64,000 nucleotides of DNA, from NCBI RefSeq assembly GCF_014656215.1, contig NZ_BNBZ01000006.1, positions 1-64,000 of the forward strand. The letters run 5' to 3'. The notes below the pieces were generated by a model, which worked only from the letters and a program-made list of their open reading frames with translations, searched no databases and was not told the DNA's origin. Source of the DNA: Streptomyces zaomyceticus. GTDB taxonomy: Bacteria; Actinomycetota; Actinomycetes; Streptomycetales; Streptomycetaceae. Numbering within the stretch: the first letter of the stretch is position 1; the number at the start of each line of letters is the position of its first letter. Both the position numbers and the translations under genes were made by a program. This document shows positions 44,772 through 52,958 of the stretch, one piece after another.

Positions 44772-45617
44772 ATGCTTACAGAAGTGACAGCGACCCGCTA
44801 TGTCACGCCCTTGCGTGAGGGCGGCTCGCTCCCCGGGATCGTCGAGGCCGACGACCTCGGCACGTACGTCATGAAGTTCACCGGCGCCGGGCAGGGCCGC
44901 AAGACGCTGGTCGCCGAGGTCATCTGCGGGCAGCTCGCCCGCCGGCTCGGACTGCGGGTGCCGGAACTCGTCACCATCCAGCTCGACCCGGTCATCGGGC
45001 TCTCCGAGCCCGACCAGGAGGTGCAGGAGCTGCTCAAGGCGAGCGGCGGGCTCAACCTGGGCATGGACTTCCTGCCCGGCTCGCTCGGCTTCGACCCGCT
45101 GGCGTACGAGGTGGACCCCGCCGAAGCCGGCAAGGTCGTCTGGTTCGACGCGGTCATCAACAACGTCGACCGCTCCTGGCGGAACCCGAACATGCTCGTC
45201 TGGCACGGCGACCTGTGGCTCATCGACCACGGCGCCACCATGATCTGGCACCACAACTGGAAGGGCGCGCAGGCCTCCGCCGCGAAGCCGTACGACGCCT
45301 CCGACCACGCGCTCGCCCCCTTCGGGCCCGACGTCGCCGCCGCAGCCGCGGAGCTGGCCCCGCTCGTCACCCGCGAGCTGCTCGACGGGATCGCCGCCGA
45401 CGTACCCGACGAGTGGCTCGTCGACGAGCCCGGCTTCGACAGTACGGACGAGGTGCGCGCCGCCTACGTCGAGGCGCTGCTCCCGCGCGCCGCCACCATC
45501 CACGAGCGCGTCACGCTCGGCCCGCGCACCGAGACCCGGGCACAGCAGCCGCCCGGCTGGCTGGCCGAGCGCCTCGCGCCCCGGACGCACTCCACCGAGA
45601 AGGACACCACCCCGTGA
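44772..45617 (+). CDS. HipA-like kinase-fold protein
   Basis: 281 aa. A HipA/PI3K-like kinase core is visible: lysine in V-M-K-F (K35), catalytic D133 with N-V-D-R-S-W-R-N-P-N and the metal aspartate D152 in L-I-D-H-G. It lacks the HipA N-terminal subdomain, and no HipB antitoxin is adjacent. Instead it overlaps a DUF3037 gene by GTGA, a pairing seen in actinobacteria. TAGCCT (44760-44765) ends six bases before ATG 44772, so the mRNA is likely leaderless. Target unknown. Confidence 0.85.
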   Translation: MLTEVTATRYVTPLREGGSLPGIVEADDLGTYVMKFTGAGQGRKTLVAEVICGQLARRLGLRVPELVTIQLDPVIGLSEPDQEVQELLKASGGLNLGMDFLPGSLGFDPLAYEVDPAEAGKVVWFDAVINNVDRSWRNPNMLVWHGDLWLIDHGATMIWHHNWKGAQASAAKPYDASDHALAPFGPDVAAAAAELAPLVTRELLDGIAADVPDEWLVDEPGFDSTDEVRAAYVEALLPRAATIHERVTLGPRTETRAQQPPGWLAERLAPRTHSTEKDTTP

Positions 45618-45997
45618 CCGACCGCGATGTCTTCGAGTACGCGCTGCTGCGCGTGGTGCCGCGGGTCGAGCGCGGCGAGTGCTTCAACGCCGGGGTGGTC
45701 GTCTACTGCCGCGCCCGGTCCTTCGTGGGCGCCCGTACCCATCTGGACGAGGGGAAGCTGTCGGTGCTCGACCCGGCCGCCGACGTGGCCGGCGTCCGGG
45801 CGGCGCTGCGCGCGGTCGAGGGGGTCTGCCTCGGGGGCGACGCCGCCGGTCAGGCGGCGCCGGACGACGCGGGGCGCCGCTTCCGCTGGCTGATCGCGCC
45901 GCGCTCCACGGTCGTCCAGCCGGGGCCCGTCCACACGGGGCTCACCACCGACCCGGAGGCCGAGGTGGAGCGGCTGCTCGACCTGCTGGTGCGCTGA
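45614..45997 (+). CDS. DUF3037 domain protein
   Basis: 127 aa, beginning V-F-E-Y-A-L-L-R-V-V-P-R-V-E-R-G-E and continuing N-A-G-V-V-V-Y-C, which is the DUF3037 signature. Function unknown. Translation is coupled to the HipA-like kinase through a 4-nt overlap, so it may be the kinase's partner, substrate or inhibitor. Confidence 0.88.
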   Translation: MTDRDVFEYALLRVVPRVERGECFNAGVVVYCRARSFVGARTHLDEGKLSVLDPAADVAGVRAALRAVEGVCLGGDAAGQAAPDDAGRRFRWLIAPRSTVVQPGPVHTGLTTDPEAEVERLLDLLVR

Positions 45998-46034
45998 GCG
46001 CGCCCGGGACCGACACGCCCGGCGACGGGGAGTG

Positions 46035-46116
46035 ACCGGGTGCACCCGGTGGGCCGTTGACACCGGGTGCCAGGGCTTCTAGCGTCTCGTTCTGCGGACG
46101 ATACTAAGCGGTCGCT
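46035..46116 (+). promoter_or_regulatory. Promoter of the two-SDR operon with flanking palindromes
   Basis: TTGACA (46057-46062) and TAGCGT (46080-46085) are 17 bp apart, the best promoter in the window. Upstream is the 16-bp perfect palindrome ACCGGGTGCACCCGGT (46035-46050). Downstream at about +15 is AGCG-GT-CGCT (46107-46116), like operators of TetR-type acyl-CoA regulators. Confidence 0.75.
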
Positions 46117-46190
46117 CATGTGCGGGACGCAGGAGCGGGTGACCGGTTCGACCGCGACCAGGGACGATCCAAGGGCGAGGAGAACCAAGC

Positions 46191-46952
46191 ATGTCCACCA
46201 CCGAGCAGCGCGTAGCCGTCGTCACGGGTGCCGCACGGGGTATCGGGGCCGCCACCGCGCTCCGCCTCGCGGCCGAGGGCCGCGCCGTCGCCGTACTCGA
46301 CCTCGACGAGGCGGCCTGCAAGGACACCGTCGAGAAGATCACCGCCGCGGGCGGCACCGCCCTCGCGGTCGGCTGCGACGTCTCCGACAGCGCCCAGGTG
46401 GAGGCCGCCGTCGCGCGCGTCGCCGCCGAGCTCGGCGCGCCGACGATTCTCGTCAACAACGCGGGTGTGCTCCGCGACAACCTGCTCTTCAAGATGTCCG
46501 AGTCCGACTGGGACCTCGTCATGAACGTGCACCTCAAGGGCGCCTTCCTGATGGCGAAGGCCTGCCAGAAGCACATGGTGGACGCGGGCTTCGGCCGGAT
46601 CGTCTCGCTCTCCTCCTCCTCGGCGCTCGGCAACCGCGGTCAGGCCAACTACTCGGCCGTGAAGGCCGGACTGCAGGGCCTCACCAAGACCCTCGCCAAG
46701 GAGCTCGGAAAGTTCGGCATCACCGCCAACGCCGTCGCCCCGGGCTTCATCGTCACCGAGATGACCGCGCAGACCGCCGAGCGCGTCGGCATGGGCTTCG
46801 AGGAGTTCCAGGCCGCCGCGGCGTCCATGATCCCGGTGCAGCGGGTCGGCCGCCCCGAGGACGTCGCCAACGCGATCGCCTTCTTCGCGGGCGACGACGC
46901 CGGCTTTGTCTCCGGCCAGGTCATGTACGTGGCCGGCGGCCCCCTCAACTGA
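46191..46952 (+). CDS. fabG: 3-oxoacyl-[ACP] reductase family SDR
   Basis: 253 aa short-chain dehydrogenase: NADP site T-G-A-A-R-G-I-G-A-A, N-N-A-G-V, catalytic S-S-S-S-S-A with Y-S-A-V-K, and P-G-F-I-V-T-E-M. It matches FabG/PhaB-like reductases of fatty-acid or beta-oxidation type. GAGGAG (46177-46182) precedes the ATG. A second SDR gene follows after 26 nt, forming an operon. An acyl-type operator suggests lipid-linked control. FabG is the family call, not proven. Confidence 0.88.
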   Translation: MSTTEQRVAVVTGAARGIGAATALRLAAEGRAVAVLDLDEAACKDTVEKITAAGGTALAVGCDVSDSAQVEAAVARVAAELGAPTILVNNAGVLRDNLLFKMSESDWDLVMNVHLKGAFLMAKACQKHMVDAGFGRIVSLSSSSALGNRGQANYSAVKAGLQGLTKTLAKELGKFGITANAVAPGFIVTEMTAQTAERVGMGFEEFQAAAASMIPVQRVGRPEDVANAIAFFAGDDAGFVSGQVMYVAGGPLN

Positions 46953-46978
46953 CGACCGGCACCGGGAGGAGCAAGCAC

Positions 46979-47746
46979 ATGACCGCACAGGCACGGCCGG
47001 AGCTGTCCGGCAAGGTCGCTCTGGTCACCGGCGCGAGCCGGGGCATCGGCTACGGCATCGCCGAGGCGCTCGTCGCCCGCGGCGACCGGGTCGTCATCAC
47101 CGGACGCGGCGAGGAGGCCCTCAAGGAGGCCGTCGAGCGACTCGGCGCCGACCGGGCGATCGGCGTCCCCGGCAAGGCCCACGACGAGGTCCACCAGGCC
47201 GCCGCCGTCGAGGCCGCGATGGACGGCTTCGGCCGGCTGGACTTCCTGATCAACAACGCCGGTACGAATCCGGTCTTCGGCCCCATCGCCGATCTTGATC
47301 TCGGGGTGGCCCGGAAGGTCTTCGAGACCAACGTGGTCTCCGCGCTCGGCTTCGCCCAGCGGAGCTGGCACGCCTGGCAGAAGGATCACGGCGGCGCGAT
47401 CGTGAACATCGCCTCGATCGCCGGCGTATCCGCCTCGCCTTTCATCGGCGCATACGGAATGAGCAAGGCCGCCATGGTCAATCTCACTCTTCAGCTGGCG
47501 CATGAATTCGCTCCGCTCGTGCGGGTCAATTCCATTGCCCCGGCCGTGGTGAAGACGAAATTCGCGCAGGCGCTGTACGAGGGCCGGGAAGCGGAGGCGG
47601 CTGCCTCCTATCCGCTCGGCCGGCTCGGCGAGCCCTCCGACATCGGCGGCGCGGCAGCCTTCCTGACCTCGTCGCAGTCGGAGTGGATCACCGGCCAGAC
47701 GCTCGTCGTCGACGGCGGGATTTTCCTGAACGCCGGAGTCGGGTGA
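46979..47746 (+). CDS. SDR family oxidoreductase
   Basis: 255 aa short-chain dehydrogenase: T-G-A-S-R-G-I-G-Y-G cofactor loop, N-N-A-G-T, S-I-A-G-V-S, active-site Y-G-M-S-K, and a usual C-terminus (V-V-D-G-G-I). ATG 46979 follows GGGAGGAG (46964-46971). From about 47430 on, third codon positions become less GC-rich than in its first two thirds. It probably works with the upstream reductase on an acyl or carbonyl substrate. Confidence 0.9.
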   Translation: MTAQARPELSGKVALVTGASRGIGYGIAEALVARGDRVVITGRGEEALKEAVERLGADRAIGVPGKAHDEVHQAAAVEAAMDGFGRLDFLINNAGTNPVFGPIADLDLGVARKVFETNVVSALGFAQRSWHAWQKDHGGAIVNIASIAGVSASPFIGAYGMSKAAMVNLTLQLAHEFAPLVRVNSIAPAVVKTKFAQALYEGREAEAAASYPLGRLGEPSDIGGAAAFLTSSQSEWITGQTLVVDGGIFLNAGVG

Positions 47747-47815
47747 CCGATAATCGGACACTTTCCGGATCTGGTGTCCGGATTGAACCCGGTTATACGC
47801 CGAATGACTCAAGTG

Positions 47816-47861
47816 CCCCGTCAGGCTCGAACATTGACCTGACGGGGTGCTGCGGTATCGT
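47816..47861 (+). promoter_or_regulatory. Hairpin containing the -35 box of the lipoprotein gene promoter
   Basis: CCCCGTCAGG (47816-47825) pairs with CCTGACGGGG (47838-47847). TTGACC (47834-47839) lies across the loop and right arm, and TATCGT (47856-47861) is 16 bp on. The element may both end the SDR transcript and start the next one. Confidence 0.6.
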
Positions 47862-47894
47862 CGGCCGACCCCTGGCTGAACGAGGAGCGTGCAC

Positions 47895-49475
47895 GTGTTC
47901 AACCGGACCAGTCTGCAGGCCGCTGCAGCCCTTGTGTCCATATCCCTGGTGTCCGGATGCAGTGTCTTCTCGGACAGTGAATCCGCCGGGGATCAGAGAA
48001 TCGTCGTCGGCACGACGAGCTCTCCCACCACGCTTGATCCGGCAGCCGCCTGGGACAATTCCTGGGAGCTCTTCCGGAATGTCTACCAAACCCTGGTGAG
48101 TTTCCCGACGGGCAGTACGACCCCTGATTCGGATGCCGCCGAATGCAAGTTCTCCGACACCGCCAGCCGGGTCTTCGAGTGCAAGCTCGTGGAGGGCCTC
48201 ACGTTCTCCAACGGGCACAAGCTGGACGCGAAGGCCGTGCAGTACTCGATCGAGCGCATCCGCACGATCAACCACAAGGGTGGCCCCAACGGGATGCTCG
48301 GCTCGCTCGACAAGATCGAGACCGTGGGTGACCGGACGATCGTCTTCCGGCTCAACAAGTCGGACGCCACCTTCCCCTTCGTCCTCGCGACCCCCGCGAT
48401 GTCGATCGTGGACCCGGCCGACTACCCGGCCGACCGGCTTCGCGCCAAGGACGGCAAGGTCACCGGCTCGGGACCGTACGTCCTCGACTCGTACACCGAG
48501 AAGAAGACGGCCGAGCTGACGAAGAACCCGACCTACAAGGGCTTCGCCGACCGTAAGAACGGCGGCGTCACGATCAAGTACTTCAACGAGTCCGAGGCGC
48601 TCGTCGCCGCGCTCAAGAAGAAGGAGATCGACGCCACCTACCGCGGCCTCACCGCCGAGGAGGTCGTCGAGCTCCAGGACGACAAGCCCGAGAACAAGGG
48701 TCTCCAGATCATCGAGTCGACGGGCGCGGACATCCGCTACCTGGTCTTCAACGCCCAGGACCCGACGGTCGCCAAGCTCCCCGTTCGCAAGGCCATCGCC
48801 CAGCTCGTCGACCGCGACGAACTGGTCAACAAGGTCTACCAGGGCACCGCCGAGCCCCTGTACTCGATGGTGCCCAAGGGCATCGCGGCTCACACCACCA
48901 AGTTCTTCGACCGCTACGGCACGCCGAGCGCGAAGAAGGCCGAGGAGATCCTCCGCGACGCGGGCATCACCGATCCCGTCGAGCTGACCTTCTGGTACAC
49001 CACGGACCGGTACGGCTCCTCCACCGCCGCCGAGTTCAAGGAGCTCAAGCGCCAGCTCGAGGAGTCCGGCCTCTTCAAGGTCACCCTCCACGGCAAGCCG
49101 TGGACGGAGTTCCAGGAGGGCTACCAGAAGGGCGAGTACCCGGTCTTCGGGCGCGGCTGGTTCCCCGACTTCCCGGATCCGGACAACTTCGTCGCGCCGT
49201 TCATCGGCAAGGAGAACGTCCTCGGTACGCCGTACGTGAGCCCCAGGATCACCGGCGAGCTCCTCCCGAAGTCCCGTCGCGAGAGCGACCGCGGGACCGT
49301 CACGGACGAGTTCGTCGAGGCCCAGGAGATCATGGTCCAGGACGTCCGGCTGCTGCCGCTGTGGCAGGGCAAGCTGTACATCGCGGCCGGCGACGAGATC
49401 GGTGGCGGCGAGCGCGCGCTCGACCCGCAGACGGTCATGCAGGTCTGGGAGCTGTACCGCCGGGCCAGCTGGTAG
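47895..49475 (+). CDS. ABC transporter substrate-binding lipoprotein (family 5, peptide type)
   Basis: 526 aa. Signal peptide with lipobox L-V-S-G-C (Cys22). The SBP family 5 fold follows: S-P-T-T-L-D-P near 45, then D-A-K-A-V-Q-Y-S-I-E-R and R-K-A-I-A-Q-L-V-D-R-D-E. It should bind oligopeptides or similar ligands outside the membrane. No permease or ATPase genes are adjacent, so it is an orphan binding protein. GAGGAG (47882-47887) favours GTG 47895 over GTG 47889. Confidence 0.9.
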   Translation: MFNRTSLQAAAALVSISLVSGCSVFSDSESAGDQRIVVGTTSSPTTLDPAAAWDNSWELFRNVYQTLVSFPTGSTTPDSDAAECKFSDTASRVFECKLVEGLTFSNGHKLDAKAVQYSIERIRTINHKGGPNGMLGSLDKIETVGDRTIVFRLNKSDATFPFVLATPAMSIVDPADYPADRLRAKDGKVTGSGPYVLDSYTEKKTAELTKNPTYKGFADRKNGGVTIKYFNESEALVAALKKKEIDATYRGLTAEEVVELQDDKPENKGLQIIESTGADIRYLVFNAQDPTVAKLPVRKAIAQLVDRDELVNKVYQGTAEPLYSMVPKGIAAHTTKFFDRYGTPSAKKAEEILRDAGITDPVELTFWYTTDRYGSSTAAEFKELKRQLEESGLFKVTLHGKPWTEFQEGYQKGEYPVFGRGWFPDFPDPDNFVAPFIGKENVLGTPYVSPRITGELLPKSRRESDRGTVTDEFVEAQEIMVQDVRLLPLWQGKLYIAAGDEIGGGERALDPQTVMQVWELYRRASW

Positions 49476-49483
49476 AAGTCCTG

Positions 49484-49510
49484 CCGGGGGCCACTGTCAG
49501 TGGCCCCCGG
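49484..49510 (+). terminator. Terminator after the lipoprotein gene
   Basis: A perfect 12-bp stem (49484-49495 with 49499-49510) with a GTC loop begins nine nt after the stop. No T-run follows. Confidence 0.8.
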
Positions 49511-49557
49511 TAGGTTCTTGGACGAGTAACAGGAACGTCCACCGGAGGTTGTTGACC

Positions 49558-50241
49558 GTGACCGACACCAGCATGCTGCCCGAGTCCTGGCGGGGTGTTC
49601 TCGGCGAGGAGCTGCAGAAGCCGTACTTCGCGCAGCTCACCGAGTTCGTCGAGGAGGAGCGGGCCAAGGGACCGGTCTTCCCGCCGAAGGACGAGGTGTT
49701 CGCCGCCCTCGACGCCACTCCGTACGACAAGGTGAAGGTCCTGATCCTCGGTCAGGACCCCTACCACGGCGAGGGCCAGGGCCACGGCCTCTGCTTCTCG
49801 GTCCGGCCCGGGGTCAAGACCCCGCCCTCCCTGCGGAACATCTACAAGGAGATGCAGGCCGAGCTCGGCCACCCGGTCCCGGACAACGGCTATCTGATGC
49901 CGTGGGCCGACCAGGGCGTCCTCCTGCTCAACGCCGTGCTGACCGTCCGCTCCGGCGAGGCGAACTCGCACAAGGGCAAGGGCTGGGAGAAGTTCACGGA
50001 CGCGGTGATCACCGCCGTCGCCTCGCGGCCCGACCCCGCAGTCTTCGTCCTCTGGGGCAACTACGCGCAGAAGAAGCTCCCCCTCATCGACGAGGAGCGG
50101 CACGTGGTCGTGAAGGGCGCCCACCCCTCGCCCCTCTCGGCGAAGAAGTTCTTCGGATCGCAGCCCTTCACCCAGATCGACGCGGCCGTCGCGGCCCAGG
50201 GACACGAGCCGATCGACTGGCGCATCCCGGACCTCGGCTGA
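49558..50241 (+). CDS. ung: Uracil-DNA glycosylase
   Basis: 227 aa family 1 enzyme, removing uracil from DNA. The water-activating aspartate is in G-Q-D-P-Y-H (D67), and the late H-P-S-P-L-S-A loop carries the catalytic histidine; L-L-N-A-V-L-T-V is present between them. GTG 49558 follows GGAGG at 49544-49548. It is isolated by a terminator upstream. Confidence 0.96.
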   Translation: MTDTSMLPESWRGVLGEELQKPYFAQLTEFVEEERAKGPVFPPKDEVFAALDATPYDKVKVLILGQDPYHGEGQGHGLCFSVRPGVKTPPSLRNIYKEMQAELGHPVPDNGYLMPWADQGVLLLNAVLTVRSGEANSHKGKGWEKFTDAVITAVASRPDPAVFVLWGNYAQKKLPLIDEERHVVVKGAHPSPLSAKKFFGSQPFTQIDAAVAAQGHEPIDWRIPDLG

Positions 50242-50311
50242 GCCTCGGCCCGATCCGGCCCCGGTGCGGCTAGCGTCGGCTCTCCCAGTGGGTGAGCGGG
50301 TGGAGGTCGCG

Positions 50312-50785
50312 GTGACCGAGCAGCAGCAGGTGTCGGACGACGGGGTCATGACCAGGATCGGGCAGGCCATGATGCTGATGCACGGCGGCGACCGTGAGGA
50401 GGCCCGCAACCGGTTCGGGCTCCTCTGGCAGCAGATCGGCCCCGACGGGGACCCACTGCACCGGTGCACCCTCGCGCACTACATGGCGGACGCCCAGGAC
50501 GACCCCGACACCGAGTTGGCCTGGGACCTCAGGGCCCTCAGCGCGGCGGAGGGCCTCGCCGAGGAACGGACCGCCGAGCACGGCTCGGCGGTCGCGCTCC
50601 GGGCGCTCTATCCCTCGCTCCATCTCAACCTGGCCGCCGACTACGTCAAGCTCCGGCGGCCCGACGCCGCGCGGGTCCATCTGGACCGGGCCCGCGCCGC
50701 TTCGGACCACCTCGACGACGACGGCTACGGGAACGGGGTACGGGCGGCGATCGAGCGCCTGGAGCTGCGGCTCCGGGCGGAGTGA
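50312..50785 (+). CDS. TPR-like helical hypothetical protein
   Basis: About 157 aa from GTG 50312 with GGAGG at 50302-50306. It is helical, with motifs such as G-D-R-E-E-A-R-N-R-F and A-L-Y-P-S-L-H-L-N-L-A-A-D-Y-V-K-L that resemble tetratricopeptide repeats. I do not know a named family. It may bind a partner protein; no context helps. Confidence 0.72.
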   Translation: MTEQQQVSDDGVMTRIGQAMMLMHGGDREEARNRFGLLWQQIGPDGDPLHRCTLAHYMADAQDDPDTELAWDLRALSAAEGLAEERTAEHGSAVALRALYPSLHLNLAADYVKLRRPDAARVHLDRARAASDHLDDDGYGNGVRAAIERLELRLRAE

Positions 50786-50851
50786 CGGGCCGGTGGTGAC
50801 GCGTCCCGGTGGGACGGCGGGTCCGGGTGGAGCGGCGGGCCCCGGTGGGGC

Positions 50852-51355
50852 TCAGCGGCCGTGCGTGCCGTGACAGATCCTGGACCGGTCGCTCCCCGGG
50901 GCCCAGCCGCCGTACCGCTCACCGAGGTCGCAGACGTCCGCCCGGGAGACCGGCGGGCTCGTCGGCAGATCGGCCGGCAACGGCAGCGTCGGCAGCTCGG
51001 GGAGCGCCGGTCGGGCCGCCGGACGCGGGCTTTCACGCCGCGGTGGCGCGGACTCGGGGCGCGGTTCCCTCGCGCGCGGCGGGGCCGGCGTCCCTCGGTG
51101 TGACTCGGGCGTGGGTGCCGTGAGGGGCGTGGGCGTGGGCGACGGCGGGGGAGCGGGCAGCGCCGCTTCGAGGGCTTCCAGCGCCGGTCCCTCGCCGATC
51201 TGAGGGGCGACGTCCCGGGCGGGGCTCACGGTCTCCGCGGCGGGCGCGGAGACGGGCGCCGTCGGCGGGGCGTCCACCGATACGCAGCCCGTGAGGGCGG
51301 CCACGGCCGCCCCGACCAGGATCTTCGCTGTGGTTCGGGTTCGGGTTCCATGCAC
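50852..51355 (-). CDS. Proline-rich lipoprotein of unknown function
   Basis: 167 aa. The signal peptide ends in lipobox A-L-T-G-C (Cys24). The next 100 residues are Pro/Ala/Ser/Thr-rich with S-P-T-P-T-P runs, probably a wall-spanning spacer. The C-terminal 30 residues (V-C-D-L-G-E-R-Y-G-G-W, then R-I-C-H-G) carry two cysteines. It is followed by 231 nt to the next gene with nothing recognised. Confidence 0.75.
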   Translation of the reverse strand: MHGTRTRTTAKILVGAAVAALTGCVSVDAPPTAPVSAPAAETVSPARDVAPQIGEGPALEALEAALPAPPPSPTPTPLTAPTPESHRGTPAPPRAREPRPESAPPRRESPRPAARPALPELPTLPLPADLPTSPPVSRADVCDLGERYGGWAPGSDRSRICHGTHGR

Positions 51356-51586
51356 CCGCGCAACTCTGCTGGCCCGGTGGCGATCTTCGCGCCCCTACCG
51401 GCGGGGAATGCCCCGCACGGGTGAGCCGCCACCGCCCCGGCCTTGACCGGCCCGGCGTCGACCTGCCGCGGGCCCGCCGCCGGTCGGCGCGCCCACCGGT
51501 CGGCTCGTAGCGACCGCCCGGGGCCGGCGTCGACCGGCCCGGCCGCCGCTCGGTCGGCCGCCCGTCGGTCTTCCGGCGGTTCCCGT

Positions 51587-52114
51587 TCAGTCGCCGGTCG
51601 CGCCGTCGATCCGCTCCCGAACGAGGTCCGCGTGCCCGTTGTGGCGGGCGTACTCCTCGATCATGTGCAGATAGATCCAGCGGAGGTTGAAGGGCCTTCC
51701 GCTGTGGTGGCTGCCGGTGGCCAGGTCGTCGAGACCGCGCCCGGCGGCCACGGTGCGCGCGTGCGCGATCTGCGCCTGCCAGGTGGCGTACGCCTCCGCG
51801 TAGGTGTCCTCGTCGGTGATGTGGAGGTCCCGGTCGCGGTCCTCCTCGGTCGAGTACACCCAGCCCGCCTTCTCGCCGGCCAGGACGTTGCGGAACCAGC
51901 CGTTCTCGACCTCCGCCATGTGCCGGACGAGGCCCAGCAGGGTGAGGTCCGAGGGCGGTGCGGACGGGGTGCGCAGCTGGGCGTCGTCGAGCCCCTCGCA
52001 CTTCCTCGCGAGGGTCGCGCGATGGAAGTCGAGCCACTGCTCCAGCGCCTCGCGCTCGCCCGAGGTGGTGGACGGGTCGACGCGGGGGACGGATGCGATG
52101 CGTTCGGTGGTCAT
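51587..52114 (-). CDS. DinB/DUF664 family protein
   Basis: 175 aa four-helix-bundle metalloenzyme-like protein of the DUF664/DinB type (unrelated to polymerase IV). Putative metal ligands are H in V-R-H-M-A-E-V-E and two in the H-M-I-E-E-Y-A-R-H-N-G-H helix. Some members are thiol-dependent S-transferases using bacillithiol or mycothiol; here that is only possible. ATG 52114 is chosen; an in-frame GTG at 52177 would overlap the TetR stop (GTGA) and couple the two genes. Confidence 0.85.
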   Translation of the reverse strand: MTTERIASVPRVDPSTTSGEREALEQWLDFHRATLARKCEGLDDAQLRTPSAPPSDLTLLGLVRHMAEVENGWFRNVLAGEKAGWVYSTEEDRDRDLHITDEDTYAEAYATWQAQIAHARTVAAGRGLDDLATGSHHSGRPFNLRWIYLHMIEEYARHNGHADLVRERIDGATGD

Positions 52115-52173
52115 CGCGGCATCGTCCCCCACGGTCGCCATGTGCGCCACCGCTTTGCCGGGTGCCCGGGTGG

Positions 52174-52866
52174 TCACCGGCTCCCGAGCATCCCCCGGAG
52201 CAATTCGTCGAAACCGGTGCGCAGTTCATCGAGGCTCGGCACGGCGGAGTGGAACGAGCCGACGGCGCACGAGAACATCAGCCCCTCGCACCAGGCGACC
52301 AGCGAGAGCGCGTGCCGCTCGGGCTCCGCCGAGCCGGCCGCCGCCGTCATCGCGATCAGCGGGTCGCGGAAGGCGGAACCCGCCGCGTCGAAGAAGGTAC
52401 GGAGCTCGGGGCGGCGGGTGGCCTCCAGGGCCAGTTCGTAGCGGGAGACGAGCAGCGCCCGGTGGTCGGTGAGATAGCGGTGCAGGGCGAGGGCGAGCGC
52501 GTCCACGAGCGCGCCGGTGTCCGGGCGTCCGGCGGAGTCCTCACGTCCGTCGGGGCCGCGGTGTCCGCCGGTGTCCGTCGGCGCGGTGGGGTGGGCGCCC
52601 GGCAGTTCGTCCGGGGTCAGGACCCGTGACTCCAGCTGGACCTGGCGTCGCACGGCCGTTTCCAGGAGGGCCTGGCGGGTGCGCGCGTGGTTCGACGTCG
52701 ACCCCTGCGGCAGTCCCGCCCGCTCGTCCACCGCTCGATGGGTCAGGCCCCGCATGCCGCGCTCCACGAGGAGGTCCAGGGCGGCGTCCCCGATCAGCTC
52801 GCCACGGGACAGGGAGGGCCGGGGCGCGTCCGGGCCCGGGGCGGCGGAGAGGGGTGATGCGGTCAT
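52174..52866 (-). CDS. TetR-family transcriptional regulator
   Basis: 230 aa with HTH at about 20-65 (D-L-L-V-E-R-G-M-R-G-L-T-H-R-A-V-D-E-R-A-G-L-P-Q-G-S) and a ligand domain. The minus-strand box TAGGTT (52878-52873) ends six bases before the ATG, so the mRNA is likely leaderless. It is divergent from a flavin monooxygenase gene across two identical-type palindromes, and probably represses both. Confidence 0.9.
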   Translation of the reverse strand: MTASPLSAAPGPDAPRPSLSRGELIGDAALDLLVERGMRGLTHRAVDERAGLPQGSTSNHARTRQALLETAVRRQVQLESRVLTPDELPGAHPTAPTDTGGHRGPDGREDSAGRPDTGALVDALALALHRYLTDHRALLVSRYELALEATRRPELRTFFDAAGSAFRDPLIAMTAAAGSAEPERHALSLVAWCEGLMFSCAVGSFHSAVPSLDELRTGFDELLRGMLGSR

Positions 52867-52889
52867 GGGGACAACCTACTCCGCAGGCG

Positions 52890-52937
52890 ACTACGGCTGT
52901 AGTACGGTCAAGACATCGGTCGCACTACACCTGTAGT
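52890..52937. promoter_or_regulatory. Twin operators between TetR and monooxygenase genes
   Basis: ACTAC-GGCT-GTAGT (52890-52903) and ACTAC-ACCT-GTAGT (52924-52937) are two copies of ACTACN4GTAGT, 34 bp centre to centre. The first covers the expected -35 of the TetR gene and abuts a plus-strand -10-like TACGGT (52903-52908). Confidence 0.8.
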
Positions 52938-52958
52938 TCCCTGATCCGAGGAGCAGCC

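Noticed and set aside
51587..52114. Second translesion polymerase because of the DinB name
   Set aside because: This DinB/DUF664 protein is a small four-helix metal-binding fold unrelated to DNA polymerase IV.
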